Shown in pieces: positions 6,259-13,602 of a stretch of DNA of 20,943 bases. Position 1 is the stretch's first letter, and each line of letters begins with the position of its first letter. The DNA is from CAG-533 sp022779465. GTDB taxonomy: Bacteria; Bacillota_I; Bacilli_A; RF39; UBA660. The stretch spans positions 1-20,943 of the forward strand of contig JALFTB010000005.1 of the NCBI GenBank assembly GCA_022779465.1. The letters are read 5' to 3'. The notes under the pieces were generated by a model. The model worked only from the letters and a program-made list of their open reading frames with translations, did not search any database and was not told the DNA's origin. The translations under genes and the position numbers were made by a program.

Positions 6259-7441
6259 ACACTTTTAGGCGCATAATGTCATTTTCTTGTAAAGGTAAAT
6301 TTATACGCATTTTAAAGGTCATTTGAGCTTGATTAGCTTTTTCGATAGGAATCATATCCTCATTAAAGATTTCTTCTATAGTATAGTCTAAAGTATCAAA
6401 ATTAGGACTAATAAATTGGACTTTGGTACCCTTTTCAAAATAATTTCTTTGTTCGAAAGTAATTAAACCATTATCATTAGATTTGACAATGGCTAAAAAG
6501 TCTTGATTAGATACTTCATTTTTACCATCGGTATAGTATTGTTCTTTAACGGTTGGGAAAGAATTAAAGAACTGAGGAGTACTTTCACGATTAGCACATC
6601 TATTTAATATTTTTAAATAATAAGATGTTAATTCATCAGTTAAGGTATTATTTTTAATATTATCAATAATTTTACGATAAGATAAAAGAACAGTAGCGAT
6701 ATAATAAATGGAACGCATTCTTCCTTCTATTTTAAATGAATTAATACCAACATTGATCATATCTTTGATGTTTTCAATCATATTTAAATCTTTAGGGCAC
6801 ATTTGATAAGTATCTGATAATTCATTATTGTTTTCATCAGAATATGAGAAAGTCCATCTACAGATTTGTGCACATCCTCCACGATTGGCATCTCGATTAG
6901 TTGCATAGTTACTCATAATACATCTACCACTTATAGAAGTGCACATGGCACCATGAATAAAGGCTTCTAAATCTAAGTTAGTGTACTCTTTAATTTCTTT
7001 AATGTTTTCTTTTGAACTTTCACGAGCTAAAACAACTCTTTTAGCGCCAAGTTCTTTATAAAAAAGTGCAGTTTCTTTATTTAAAGTACTAGCTTGAGTA
7101 GAAACATGTAATTCCATTTTTAAGTTTAATTCTTTCCATAAGTGCATAATATAAATATCACTTACAATGATGGCATCTACCCCTACTTCATCTAGATATA
7201 ATAAGTATTCTTTTAAACCTTTAATATTTTCATCATGTAAAACAATATTAACAGTTACATAAACTTTTTTATTTAGGTTATGAGCATAATTAACAGCTTC
7301 TTTGATTTCTTCATTAGTAAAGTTTTTAGCGTTAGCTCTTAAACCAAAGTTTTGACCACCAAAATAAACAGCATCTGCTCCATAATGAAGAGCTATTTTT
7401 AATTTTTCAAAATCGCCAGCTGGGCTTAATAACTCAATCAT
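6248..7441 (-). CDS. trhP2: U32-family tRNA uridine hydroxylase subunit, TrhP2/YrrO type
   Basis: 397 residues. The peptidase U32 family member in this context is YrrO/TrhP2, which acts with YrrN in prephenate-dependent 5-hydroxylation of U34 in tRNA (known for B. subtilis). MIELLSPAGDFEKLKIAL, GADAVYFGG and ELHVSTQAS are U32 landmarks. The cysteine cluster expected to hold an iron-sulfur centre is intact: C167 and C174 (CTSISGRC), C190 and C194 (GGCAQIC), C215 (MCPKDL). FKIEGRMRS follows. The ATG at 7441 is preferred over the GTG at 7450 because AGGTG lies six bases before it. It overlaps the previous gene by 8 bases. Assignment to TrhP rather than another U32 protein rests on the neighbours trmR and yrrN. 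Confidence 0.88.
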   Translation of the reverse strand: MIELLSPAGDFEKLKIALHYGADAVYFGGQNFGLRANAKNFTNEEIKEAVNYAHNLNKKVYVTVNIVLHDENIKGLKEYLLYLDEVGVDAIIVSDIYIMHLWKELNLKMELHVSTQASTLNKETALFYKELGAKRVVLARESSKENIKEIKEYTNLDLEAFIHGAMCTSISGRCIMSNYATNRDANRGGCAQICRWTFSYSDENNNELSDTYQMCPKDLNMIENIKDMINVGINSFKIEGRMRSIYYIATVLLSYRKIIDNIKNNTLTDELTSYYLKILNRCANRESTPQFFNSFPTVKEQYYTDGKNEVSNQDFLAIVKSNDNGLITFEQRNYFEKGTKVQFISPNFDTLDYTIEEIFNEDMIPIEKANQAQMTFKMRINLPLQENDIMRLKVFDK

Positions 7442-8231
7442 TAATATCACCTATTCTATATATTGTTTTATTTTCATAAAAACGATTATCTTCGTTAAAA
7501 TGTTTACCATTTAAAGCGTCTATTATATCTTTTGGAGTCAATTCATTGGGATCAATATAATAATATAAAATTTTACTGTCATCGATATTTGATAATTTAT
7601 CTATTAAGTTAAAATATTTATGATAGAAAAGAACTGTTCCGTAGTCATTTTCAATAGCTAGGAATTCAATATTATTATTAGTTCTTAAAATACCCTTTTT
7701 GATGCCTTTTAAGCCCTTATATTCATTATAGTATGTTAATAGATGTCTACGAGAATACATAGCCATATTAAGGCCTAAAATGGGTAATATAACATTCTTA
7801 GTTGTACTTGATAAGATATAATCTAATTCAGAATGTTCTAATTCATTAGATAAGCAAACACTATAAACTTTATCTAACCAAACATTAATTGAATGAGAAT
7901 TAGTTACAAAGTGAGCTTGATTCCATATTAAGTTAATATTTGTATCTTTTAAGATTTGGTAAACAGCAATATCTTCATAAAAAATACCACTAGCAAAAGA
8001 TAATTTATCTTTTAATGCTCTAAATGAATCACAATCTTTATTTTCAAAGACACGATTAACTAAGAGATATACATTAATATTTAAATCTTTAAGTTCATCT
8101 AAAGTAAAGGAATTATAACCTATTGAGTACCCTTTTAATGGAAAAAGAAAGTTAGATATTCCCACTTTCTTATATTCTTCTATTTCAGATAAATTATTAA
8201 TGCGAACTAATAACTTATTATTTTTTATCAT
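7434..8231 (-). CDS. trhP1: U32-like tRNA hydroxylation protein, TrhP1/YrrN type
   Basis: 265 residues, shorter than B. subtilis YrrN (about 309). It shows a degenerate U32-like barrel: NLSEIEEYKKVGISNFLFPLK near the start, a middle IWNQAHFVTNSHSINVW segment, and VILPILGLNMAMYSRRHLL. It lacks the cysteine cluster of its partner, so it probably acts as the non-catalytic or regulatory half of a TrhP1-TrhP2 pair. The sequence itself gives only a moderate match; identification depends on its place between trmR and trhP2. The ATG at 8231 lies inside the end of trmR (14-base overlap) with no clear ribosome site, which suggests translational coupling. It ends with TGA. Confidence 0.75.
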   Translation of the reverse strand: MIKNNKLLVRINNLSEIEEYKKVGISNFLFPLKGYSIGYNSFTLDELKDLNINVYLLVNRVFENKDCDSFRALKDKLSFASGIFYEDIAVYQILKDTNINLIWNQAHFVTNSHSINVWLDKVYSVCLSNELEHSELDYILSSTTKNVILPILGLNMAMYSRRHLLTYYNEYKGLKGIKKGILRTNNNIEFLAIENDYGTVLFYHKYFNLIDKLSNIDDSKILYYYIDPNELTPKDIIDALNGKHFNEDNRFYENKTIYRIGDIND

Positions 8232-8817
8232 TGTTACGTTTAAAGCTTACTGATAAGCCATCTCCAATATCATAAAATTTAGTAATATAGTCTTTATTTT
8301 GATTTAAAAATTCAATGTATTTTTCAATTTTATCTACGATTCCTCTTAAGTTTTTACTTTTAATTGTTCCTTTATTATTTACTAAGCCATGAAATTTTAA
8401 GTTATCAGTAATAATAACTCCACCTGGATTTAAATAATTACAGAACTTTTCAAAGTATTTAATATATCCACCTTTAGCAGCATCGATAAAAATTAAGTCA
8501 TATGAATGTCCGGCTAGATTTACTTCTAAAGCATCGTTATAAACGATATCAATTCTTTTGTCTAAGCCACATGCATTAACATTTTTAACGGCTTCACGAT
8601 ATCTCTTTTCATCTCTTTCAATGGTTGTAATTTCAACTTCTGATGTAGCATTGGCCATAAGGATAGCTGAGTATCCAATGGCAGTACCAATTTCTAAAAC
8701 ACTTTTAACGTTGTTCATTTTGATATATTTCATGATAAATTTAATTGAATCTAATTCAATTATAGGAACATTATTTGCTTCAGCATAACGTTCCATCGCT
8801 AATATGGTTTCTTTCAC
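8218..8817 (-). CDS. trmR: tRNA 5-hydroxyuridine methyltransferase TrmR (YrrM)
   Basis: SAM-dependent O-methyltransferase of the COMT-like family. TrmR turns 5-hydroxyuridine at tRNA position 34 into 5-methoxyuridine, acting after TrhP. The protein shows MERYAEANNVPI near the N-terminus (typical of YrrM), motif I VLEIGTAIGYSAI, ITTIERDEKRY, the metal/SAM block LIFIDAAKGGY and GGVIITDNLKFHG. 199 residues from the GTG at 8817, which has AGGTG six bases upstream; the GTG at 8826 is part of that ribosome site. This makes the N-terminus about 10-15 residues shorter than in relatives. It is first in the trmR-trhP1-trhP2 unit, with its own promoter. Confidence 0.88.
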   Translation of the reverse strand: MKETILAMERYAEANNVPIIELDSIKFIMKYIKMNNVKSVLEIGTAIGYSAILMANATSEVEITTIERDEKRYREAVKNVNACGLDKRIDIVYNDALEVNLAGHSYDLIFIDAAKGGYIKYFEKFCNYLNPGGVIITDNLKFHGLVNNKGTIKSKNLRGIVDKIEKYIEFLNQNKDYITKFYDIGDGLSVSFKRNNDKK

Positions 8818-8835
8818 AAAAATCACCTACTTCGT

Positions 8836-8865
8836 ATTATATCACATTATATTTTATGAAAGCAA
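8836..8865 (-). promoter_or_regulatory. Promoter of trmR-trhP1-trhP2
   Basis: Minus strand: -35 TTGCTT (8865-8860), 18-base spacer, -10 TATAAT (8841-8836). A second TATAAT lies 11 bases upstream in the spacer. It sits just after the mltG terminator. Confidence 0.6.
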
Positions 8866-8869
8866 ATAG

Positions 8870-8908
8870 ATAAAAAGGACTATGGCTAGTATTGATACCA
8901 TAATCCTT
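8870..8908 (-). terminator. Terminator of the ireB-ruvX-yrzB-mltG operon
   Basis: On the minus strand AAGGATTATGG pairs with CCATAGTCCTT (arms 8908-8898 and 8885-8875, one G-T pair), followed by TTTTTATC. The TAG stop of mltG is in the loop. Confidence 0.75.
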
Positions 8909-9986
8909 CTTTTTTTAAGTTTGATACTACTTTAGTATGTTCGTTATATGTTTTACTAAAGTAAGTTTTTTTATTTTTATCAGCAACAAAATAGAAATAA
9001 TCATTCTTCTTTGGTTCAATGGTTGATGAGATTGAATTTAAGCTTGGACTACAAATTGGACCAACTGGTAATCCTTTAATTGGACATGAACTTTCAGCTC
9101 TTGTATTATAACCATTACATGCTTTTAAATTACTCCAAGATAAGTCTTTATTAAAGTTCTTTTGAACTCCATAATATGTTGTGACATCTGATCCTAGGGT
9201 CCAACCAGCATCAATACGATTGTAAAATACCCCAGCTACACCAGCACGGTCATCACTTCCAGCACCTTCTAACTCAATTATAGATGCTAAAGTAAGTAAT
9301 TCATGAACATTTAAATTAGATACGGTTATTTCATCTTTATAAACTTCTAATTTTTGACCCATTGTTTTAATCATTTTAGTTAAGATTTCTTCAATGGTAG
9401 CATTCTTCTTAAATGTATATGTATCTGGAAATAAATAACCTTCTAAAGGATAATATATTTTTTCATTTTTAATATCTTCGGTAATAAACCAATAATTTTC
9501 AATTAATTTATTTATAAATTCTTCATTTGAAGCAGTTTCTTTTATTTCATCAATTGTATAATTAAAGTTATCACTGATGATTTTAGCATAGTCAGTAAAT
9601 CTTTTTCCTTCAATAAAGGTAACTGATATACCCTCATTTTCAATAGATGTATTACTATTTAAAACTTCTATAATTTCATCAACACTCATACTTTTAGATA
9701 AGTTGTAACTTCCGGCATATAATTCTTTAGTACTATTAAGTTTGATATATACTTTAAAGAATAAAGCATTCCTAATTAGTCCCTCTTTTTCTAATTTTTC
9801 AGCAATGGCATTTTTACTTGAACCTTGTTCAACTACAAAGACGATATTACCTTCATCTTTAGAATCAATTGGCGATAAGTAAATACTTGAAATAACTATT
9901 ATGCCTATTAAACCAGCAATAATTACCCCGAAAAGTATAATTAACCACTTACTAATTGAGTGTTTGCTTTTACTATTTTTTGGCAC
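8886..9986 (-). CDS. mltG: Endolytic murein transglycosylase MltG
   Basis: Membrane-anchored enzyme that cleaves nascent glycan strands and sets their length during peptidoglycan synthesis. One N-terminal membrane segment (about residues 14-37) precedes a LysM-like region with FVVEQGSSKNAIAEKLEKEG. The YceG-type catalytic domain holds LTLASIIELEG, whose Glu (about residue 238) is the expected catalytic acid, then AGVFYNRI, LGSDVTTYYG, YNTR, LPVGPICSPSLNSI and DYFYFVAD. The family's usual ASIIEKEA reads ASIIELEG here. The GTG at 9986 is chosen because AGGTG lies six bases before it; the ATG at 9992 and the GTG at 9995 would begin within or next to the ribosome site. It overlaps the end of the DUF1292 gene by 14 bases. 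Confidence 0.93.
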   Translation of the reverse strand: MPKNSKSKHSISKWLIILFGVIIAGLIGIIVISSIYLSPIDSKDEGNIVFVVEQGSSKNAIAEKLEKEGLIRNALFFKVYIKLNSTKELYAGSYNLSKSMSVDEIIEVLNSNTSIENEGISVTFIEGKRFTDYAKIISDNFNYTIDEIKETASNEEFINKLIENYWFITEDIKNEKIYYPLEGYLFPDTYTFKKNATIEEILTKMIKTMGQKLEVYKDEITVSNLNVHELLTLASIIELEGAGSDDRAGVAGVFYNRIDAGWTLGSDVTTYYGVQKNFNKDLSWSNLKACNGYNTRAESSCPIKGLPVGPICSPSLNSISSTIEPKKNDYFYFVADKNKKTYFSKTYNEHTKVVSNLKKEGLWYQY

Positions 9987-10260
9987 TATCATCACCTATT
10001 TTCTCTTGCAATGATGATAGGAGTTTTTCAATGTTTTCCCATTCTTCCTCTGATTCAATTTTACCTAAATTTGGATCTTTGCCAGTTGGATCAAAAGTAT
10101 TAGCATATACTTTAATGTTTCCGTTTTCATCTAAAGAATTATCAGTAAAGACTATATAACTCTTTTTAAATTTATCATCATCAAAGGTAAATAATACATC
10201 ACAAACTAATTCTTCACCTTTATTATTTGTTATTGTAAACTTTCCACTACTTTTATCCAT
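9973..10260 (-). CDS. DUF1292 family protein (YrzB)
   Basis: 95 residues, small acidic cytosolic protein. It shows the DUF1292 pattern: ITNNKGEELVCDVLFTFDDD, then KSYIVFTDN, and a C-terminal EEEWENIEKLL helix. The function is unknown across the family, although it is nearly always found between ruvX and mltG in Firmicutes, as here. The ATG at 10260 shares bases with the ruvX stop (TAATG), and AAGGA lies inside ruvX. It ends in TAG inside mltG. Confidence 0.88.
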   Translation of the reverse strand: MDKSSGKFTITNNKGEELVCDVLFTFDDDKFKKSYIVFTDNSLDENGNIKVYANTFDPTGKDPNLGKIESEEEWENIEKLLSSLQEKIGDDSAKK

Positions 10261-10676
10261 TATTTATTTCCTTCTTTCCTTAAATATGTATCTAAAATTA
10301 TACATGCAGATAATTCATCGATAACATTCTTTCTTTTTTTACGTGATACATCGGCATTTATTAGTATGTTTTCAGCTTCGACAGTACTTAATCTTTCATC
10401 AATAAGGTTTACTTTTAGTTCTTGTTTTGATTCTAATTTTTCTTTAAAGGATAAGCTTCTTTCAGAAGCAAAACCTAAGGAGTTATCCATGTTTTTAGGT
10501 AAACCTAAAACAAGAACTTCAATTTTTTCTTTTTGAATTATTTCAATAACTTCATCAATGGCATCATCAACATTTTTAAATCTAATTAATTTATATGGTG
10601 AGGCAATAAGGCCACTTCGATCACTTGTTGCAAGACCTAAGGTTTTAGTTCCTAAGTCCATTCCTAGACATTTCAT
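10260..10676 (-). CDS. ruvX: RuvX/YqgF RNase H-fold resolvase-like protein
   Basis: 138 residues, the usual length. YqgF/RuvX is a RNase H-fold nuclease proposed to act as a Holliday junction resolvase and shown in E. coli to take part in 16S rRNA 5' end maturation. Landmarks: GMDLGTKTLGLATSD with the first catalytic Asp (D7), VLGLPKNMD, DERLSTVEAE, and DELSACIIL with the last acidic residue. The ATG overlaps the ireB stop in an ATGA arrangement, and the 3' end overlaps yrzB, so the four genes form one coupled operon. Confidence 0.94.
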   Translation of the reverse strand: MKCLGMDLGTKTLGLATSDRSGLIASPYKLIRFKNVDDAIDEVIEIIQKEKIEVLVLGLPKNMDNSLGFASERSLSFKEKLESKQELKVNLIDERLSTVEAENILINADVSRKKRKNVIDELSACIILDTYLRKEGNK

Positions 10677-10918
10677 TTTGTTAAATAACTTCCTAGGACT
10701 GTCACTAATATTTTAGTACGATCTAATTGTAAGATTTTATCTCGGGCACCTTTATAAGATGAGATGTAACCTGGATCTCCTGATACTAAATATCCTACTA
10801 ATTGATTAATAGGATTATATCCTCTTTCTTTTAAAGATTCATAAACTTCAAATAAAGTTTGACTAATAAGAGCACCTTCAATTTCTTGTCTTTCAAACAG
10901 ATTTGTTTTCTCTAACAT
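10673..10918 (-). CDS. ireB: IreB family regulatory protein (YrzL, DUF965)
   Basis: 81 residues. IreB is a small phosphoprotein substrate of the PASTA-type Ser/Thr kinase IreK in Enterococcus, controlling cell-wall stress tolerance. The family core is plain: ERGYNPINQLVGYLVSGDPGYISSYKGARDKI. The N-terminal tail has a threonine at position 5 that may be the phosphorylation site; E. faecalis has two close together. First gene of the operon with mltG, which fits a cell-wall role. ATG with the ribosome site GAGGTGG. Ends in TGA. Confidence 0.93.
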   Translation of the reverse strand: MLEKTNLFERQEIEGALISQTLFEVYESLKERGYNPINQLVGYLVSGDPGYISSYKGARDKILQLDRTKILVTVLGSYLTK

Positions 10919-10939
10919 ACTACCACCTCAGATAATAAT

Positions 10940-10968
10940 ATTTTAACATTTGTAGAGTTCTTATTCAA
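10940..10968 (-). promoter_or_regulatory. Promoter of ireB-ruvX-yrzB-mltG
   Basis: Minus strand: -35 TTGAAT (10968-10963), 17-base spacer, -10 TAAAAT (10945-10940), about 20 bases before the ribosome site. Confidence 0.65.
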
Positions 10969-10975
10969 GGTTAAG

Positions 10976-11010
10976 GACAAAAAAAGAATCATAAATTTTT
11001 ATGATTCTTT
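10976..11010 (-). terminator. Terminator of the cohesin-like surface protein gene
   Basis: Arms AAAGAATCATAA (10983-10994) and TTATGATTCTTT (10999-11010). On the minus strand it is followed by seven T. The TAA stop lies at the base of the loop. Confidence 0.85.
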
Positions 11011-12381
11011 GTCAATGTCTGATATTTCTTTAGTTTTCATTAAATCCCTTAAAGCATCATCGACACTTGTAGATTCATTTTCTAAATCTGTGAAGGTTTT
11101 TTGTAATAATTCTTCACGAGCTAAAGCTTCTTTCTTTTCCTCTTCAGATTTTAATTCTGAGGCTTTTTTCTTATCTTTCTTTTTATAGAAGAAGATAAAG
11201 TACGCAGCTAAACCAATAATTAAAGTACTACCTACTATTAATAAAACAATTAATAATGTATTATTCTTTTTCTTATTTTCGGTTTTAATAACTGGTGATG
11301 TAGTTGTATTTTCTTCTTCATTAAACTCTTGTCTAGTAACAGTAATGTTATATATTTTCTTTTCTTCGGTTTCAGCTGATGTTACAGTGATTGTAATAAC
11401 ATTTTCACCAACTTTAAGATTTTCATTACCTTTAATTTGAATATCAGCGTTTTCGTCTTCACCTAAAGCATCTATTTCGATACTTTCAGTTTCATAACTT
11501 ACTGTTGCTGTATAATCTAATTTATTTTTATCAAATTCTTCATTAATATTAAATCCTTTAATATTTAAACTAGCTAAGAAATTTGATCCATCAGTAGTTT
11601 CTCCACGATAAATTGTAAATTTATATATTTCAGTATTTTTACCATCTTCACTTGTTAAAGTAAAGATAGCAACGTTTTTACCCATTGAAATATTGATTTT
11701 ATTTGGAACATTTGAATCAGGAGTACAACCCATTGTACAACTTACTGAGAATGTAGTTCCGGTTTGTTCAGTAGTTGGTTTAATAGTTATTTGTTTAATT
11801 GTATCTTTATTAACGTATATTTTATAGTCTTTAATACTTTTATCAAATGCAGGTTTGATTGTTGCATTAGCAACGGTAAAACCACTTAATTTAGCACTTG
11901 TATTTAAAGCAGCAGTAGTAGTTTTATGATTATTTCGAATAGTAAACTCTTTTTGAATACTATCGCCATTAGTACTTGTTTCTTTATTTTTAAATTCAAC
12001 ATTAGTTATTTGAAATAATGTTTTAGTTGAATAAGATACATCATCTGGTAAAGTTAAAGCAGTAATAATAATTGTACCAATATTACCTGATGATAATTTA
12101 TCACTAGCAGCAATAAAGACACTATCATCAGTTAAAGCTTGCGCATAACCAAAAGAATTATTATCAAGTGTTGGTCTTAATAGACTCTTATCATAGGCAA
12201 GTTTAAACTGAACTTTATCAACACTTTCTCCACTACCTAAATTAAGTTTAATATTAACTTTAATATTTCCATCTTCAAAAATAGTATTACTATCTGGTTC
12301 TAAAGATAAACTAGCAGCATTAACATTTAAAGCAAACGCAAATGCTAATAATAACGCTAAAATATATTTTTTAATTTTCAT
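10999..12381 (-). CDS. Cohesin-like and cadherin-like type I membrane protein
   Basis: 460 residues. Signal peptide 1-23 (KIKKYILALLLAFAFALNVNA). Residues 24 to about 150 resemble a cohesin-type beta sandwich (SLEPDSNTIFEDGNIKVNIKL, VDKVQFKLAYDKSLLRP, GNIGTIIITALTL). Two cadherin-like beta-sandwich domains of the bacterial PF12733 kind follow, about 160-260 (LSGFTVANATIKPAFDKSIK, DYKIYV, KFTIYRG) and 265-350 (LASLNIKGFNINEEFDKNKL, DYTATV, YNITVTR). The first has a CTMGC cysteine pair. A Thr-rich linker leads to a membrane helix (375-399), then KKKDKKK and an acidic cytoplasmic tail of about 60 residues. This is an anchored surface protein; ligand unknown. Domain calls are by pattern, not by search. 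No dockerin partner is seen in the window. Confidence 0.78.
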   Translation of the reverse strand: MKIKKYILALLLAFAFALNVNAASLSLEPDSNTIFEDGNIKVNIKLNLGSGESVDKVQFKLAYDKSLLRPTLDNNSFGYAQALTDDSVFIAASDKLSSGNIGTIIITALTLPDDVSYSTKTLFQITNVEFKNKETSTNGDSIQKEFTIRNNHKTTTAALNTSAKLSGFTVANATIKPAFDKSIKDYKIYVNKDTIKQITIKPTTEQTGTTFSVSCTMGCTPDSNVPNKINISMGKNVAIFTLTSEDGKNTEIYKFTIYRGETTDGSNFLASLNIKGFNINEEFDKNKLDYTATVSYETESIEIDALGEDENADIQIKGNENLKVGENVITITVTSAETEEKKIYNITVTRQEFNEEENTTTSPVIKTENKKKNNTLLIVLLIVGSTLIIGLAAYFIFFYKKKDKKKASELKSEEEKKEALAREELLQKTFTDLENESTSVDDALRDLMKTKEISDIDKES

Positions 12382-12407
12382 TTAACAACCTCTTTTACTA
12401 TAAACTA

Positions 12408-12435
12408 ATTTTATCATATTATGATAATTTTGCAA
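12408..12435 (-). promoter_or_regulatory. Promoter of the cohesin-like gene with a palindrome in the spacer
   Basis: Minus strand: -35 TTGCAA (12435-12430), 16-base spacer, -10 TAAAAT (12413-12408). A perfect 8+1+8 palindrome, TTATCATA-T-TATGATAA (12411-12427), covers most of the spacer and touches the -10. That position would suit a repressor operator. Because the sequence is AT-rich the palindrome could be chance. Confidence 0.5.
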
Positions 12436-12447
12436 GTATATAATAAA

Positions 12448-13530
12448 TTATATTAATTTTAAAAGTATTTCATTCATAACATAAATCTTTTCAGGATTTA
12501 TAAATAGATAACCGTTTTTATAAATAAGATCTTTATTTTTTATTAATGGTTTAACGGGAAAGACATCTTGAATATTTACTTCATACTTATCATAGAACTC
12601 TTGCAAGTTAATGCCTTCCATCTTTCTTAGACCTAACATGACTTCATATTCCATAATTTCTTGTTTAGATAATAAAGCTTCAGTTTCACGATACTTTTCA
12701 TCAGCATAGTCATTTAGATTCTTAGTATTTTCATATCTAAAGCCATTAATATAGCCAGCTGCACCTAAACCAAAACCATAATACTCTTCATTGTTCCAGT
12801 AACTTAGATTGTGTTTTGATTCATGATTAGGAAGTGCAAAATTACTGACTTCATAATGAATATAATTTTTTCTTTTTAGTTTCTTACAAATATATTCATA
12901 CATCTTAGCATCTAATTCTTCATCAATATTAGTTACATGAGCATTATTTATTTTAGTATGTTTTTCAATGATAAGTGAATATGTACTAATATGTTCTGGT
13001 TTTAACTTTAAGAATAGTTTAATATCTTTCTTTAAGGTTTCTAATGTTTCACCAGGAATAGCATACATTAAATCTAAATTAATATTATTAATGCCATAGT
13101 ATCTGATTAAATTCATCTTAGTACGAATATCTTCAAAGTTAGATTCTCTTTCCATAAACTTAAGATTTTTAATATTAAATGATTGAATACCAATACTAAC
13201 ACGATTAACTCCTTTAACAGCTAATTTAGCTACTAAACTATCATTTATATCATCTGGATTACATTCAAAAGTTATTTCACAGTCAGTTGTACGATTAAAT
13301 ACTTTAATGATATCAAATAACTGATCTAACTCTTTTTCTTTTAAACAAGAAGGCGTTCCACCACCAATATAAATTGTATTAACCTTCTCTCCCATATAAA
13401 ATTCATTTACTTCTTTTGCTAAAGCATCTAAATAAGTTGATGCAAACTTTTCGTTATAAAACATTTTACAAAAATCACAATATGAGCAAATATTTTTACA
13501 AAAAGGAATATGAATATAAACATGTTTCAT
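12448..13530 (-). CDS. hemW: HemW-type radical SAM protein
   Basis: 360 residues. Coproporphyrinogen III oxidase-like radical SAM protein now understood as the heme chaperone HemW. The radical SAM cluster motif is C11, C15, C18 in IPFCKNICSYCDFC; the family mark after the third cysteine (DFC) supports HemW. Other landmarks: YIGGGTPS, ECNPDD, RVSIGIQSF, LDLMYAIPGE and HYEVSNFA, plus LSYWNNEEYYGFGLGAAG. The C-terminal HemN-like domain contains GLRKMEGI. ATG with GGTGG upstream and its own promoter. No heme biosynthesis genes are near, so the physiological role here is open. Confidence 0.92.
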   Translation of the reverse strand: MKHVYIHIPFCKNICSYCDFCKMFYNEKFASTYLDALAKEVNEFYMGEKVNTIYIGGGTPSCLKEKELDQLFDIIKVFNRTTDCEITFECNPDDINDSLVAKLAVKGVNRVSIGIQSFNIKNLKFMERESNFEDIRTKMNLIRYYGINNINLDLMYAIPGETLETLKKDIKLFLKLKPEHISTYSLIIEKHTKINNAHVTNIDEELDAKMYEYICKKLKRKNYIHYEVSNFALPNHESKHNLSYWNNEEYYGFGLGAAGYINGFRYENTKNLNDYADEKYRETEALLSKQEIMEYEVMLGLRKMEGINLQEFYDKYEVNIQDVFPVKPLIKNKDLIYKNGYLFINPEKIYVMNEILLKLI

Positions 13531-13547
13531 ATTTTACCACCATTTAA

Positions 13548-13576
13548 ATTATACTTTCTTTGCAAGAGAAAAACAA
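13548..13576 (-). promoter_or_regulatory. Promoter of hemW
   Basis: Minus strand: -35 TTGTTT (13576-13571), 17-base spacer, -10 TATAAT (13553-13548), directly after the terminator of copy B. Confidence 0.65.
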
Positions 13577-13602
13577 TAAAAAAGTTCAGAATCACTGAAC
13601 TT
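13577..13602 (-). terminator. Terminator of surface protein copy B
   Basis: Arms AAGTTCAG (13582-13589) and CTGAACTT (13595-13602), loop of five, minus-strand tail TTTTTTATTG. It overlaps the TAA stop of copy B. Confidence 0.85.
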
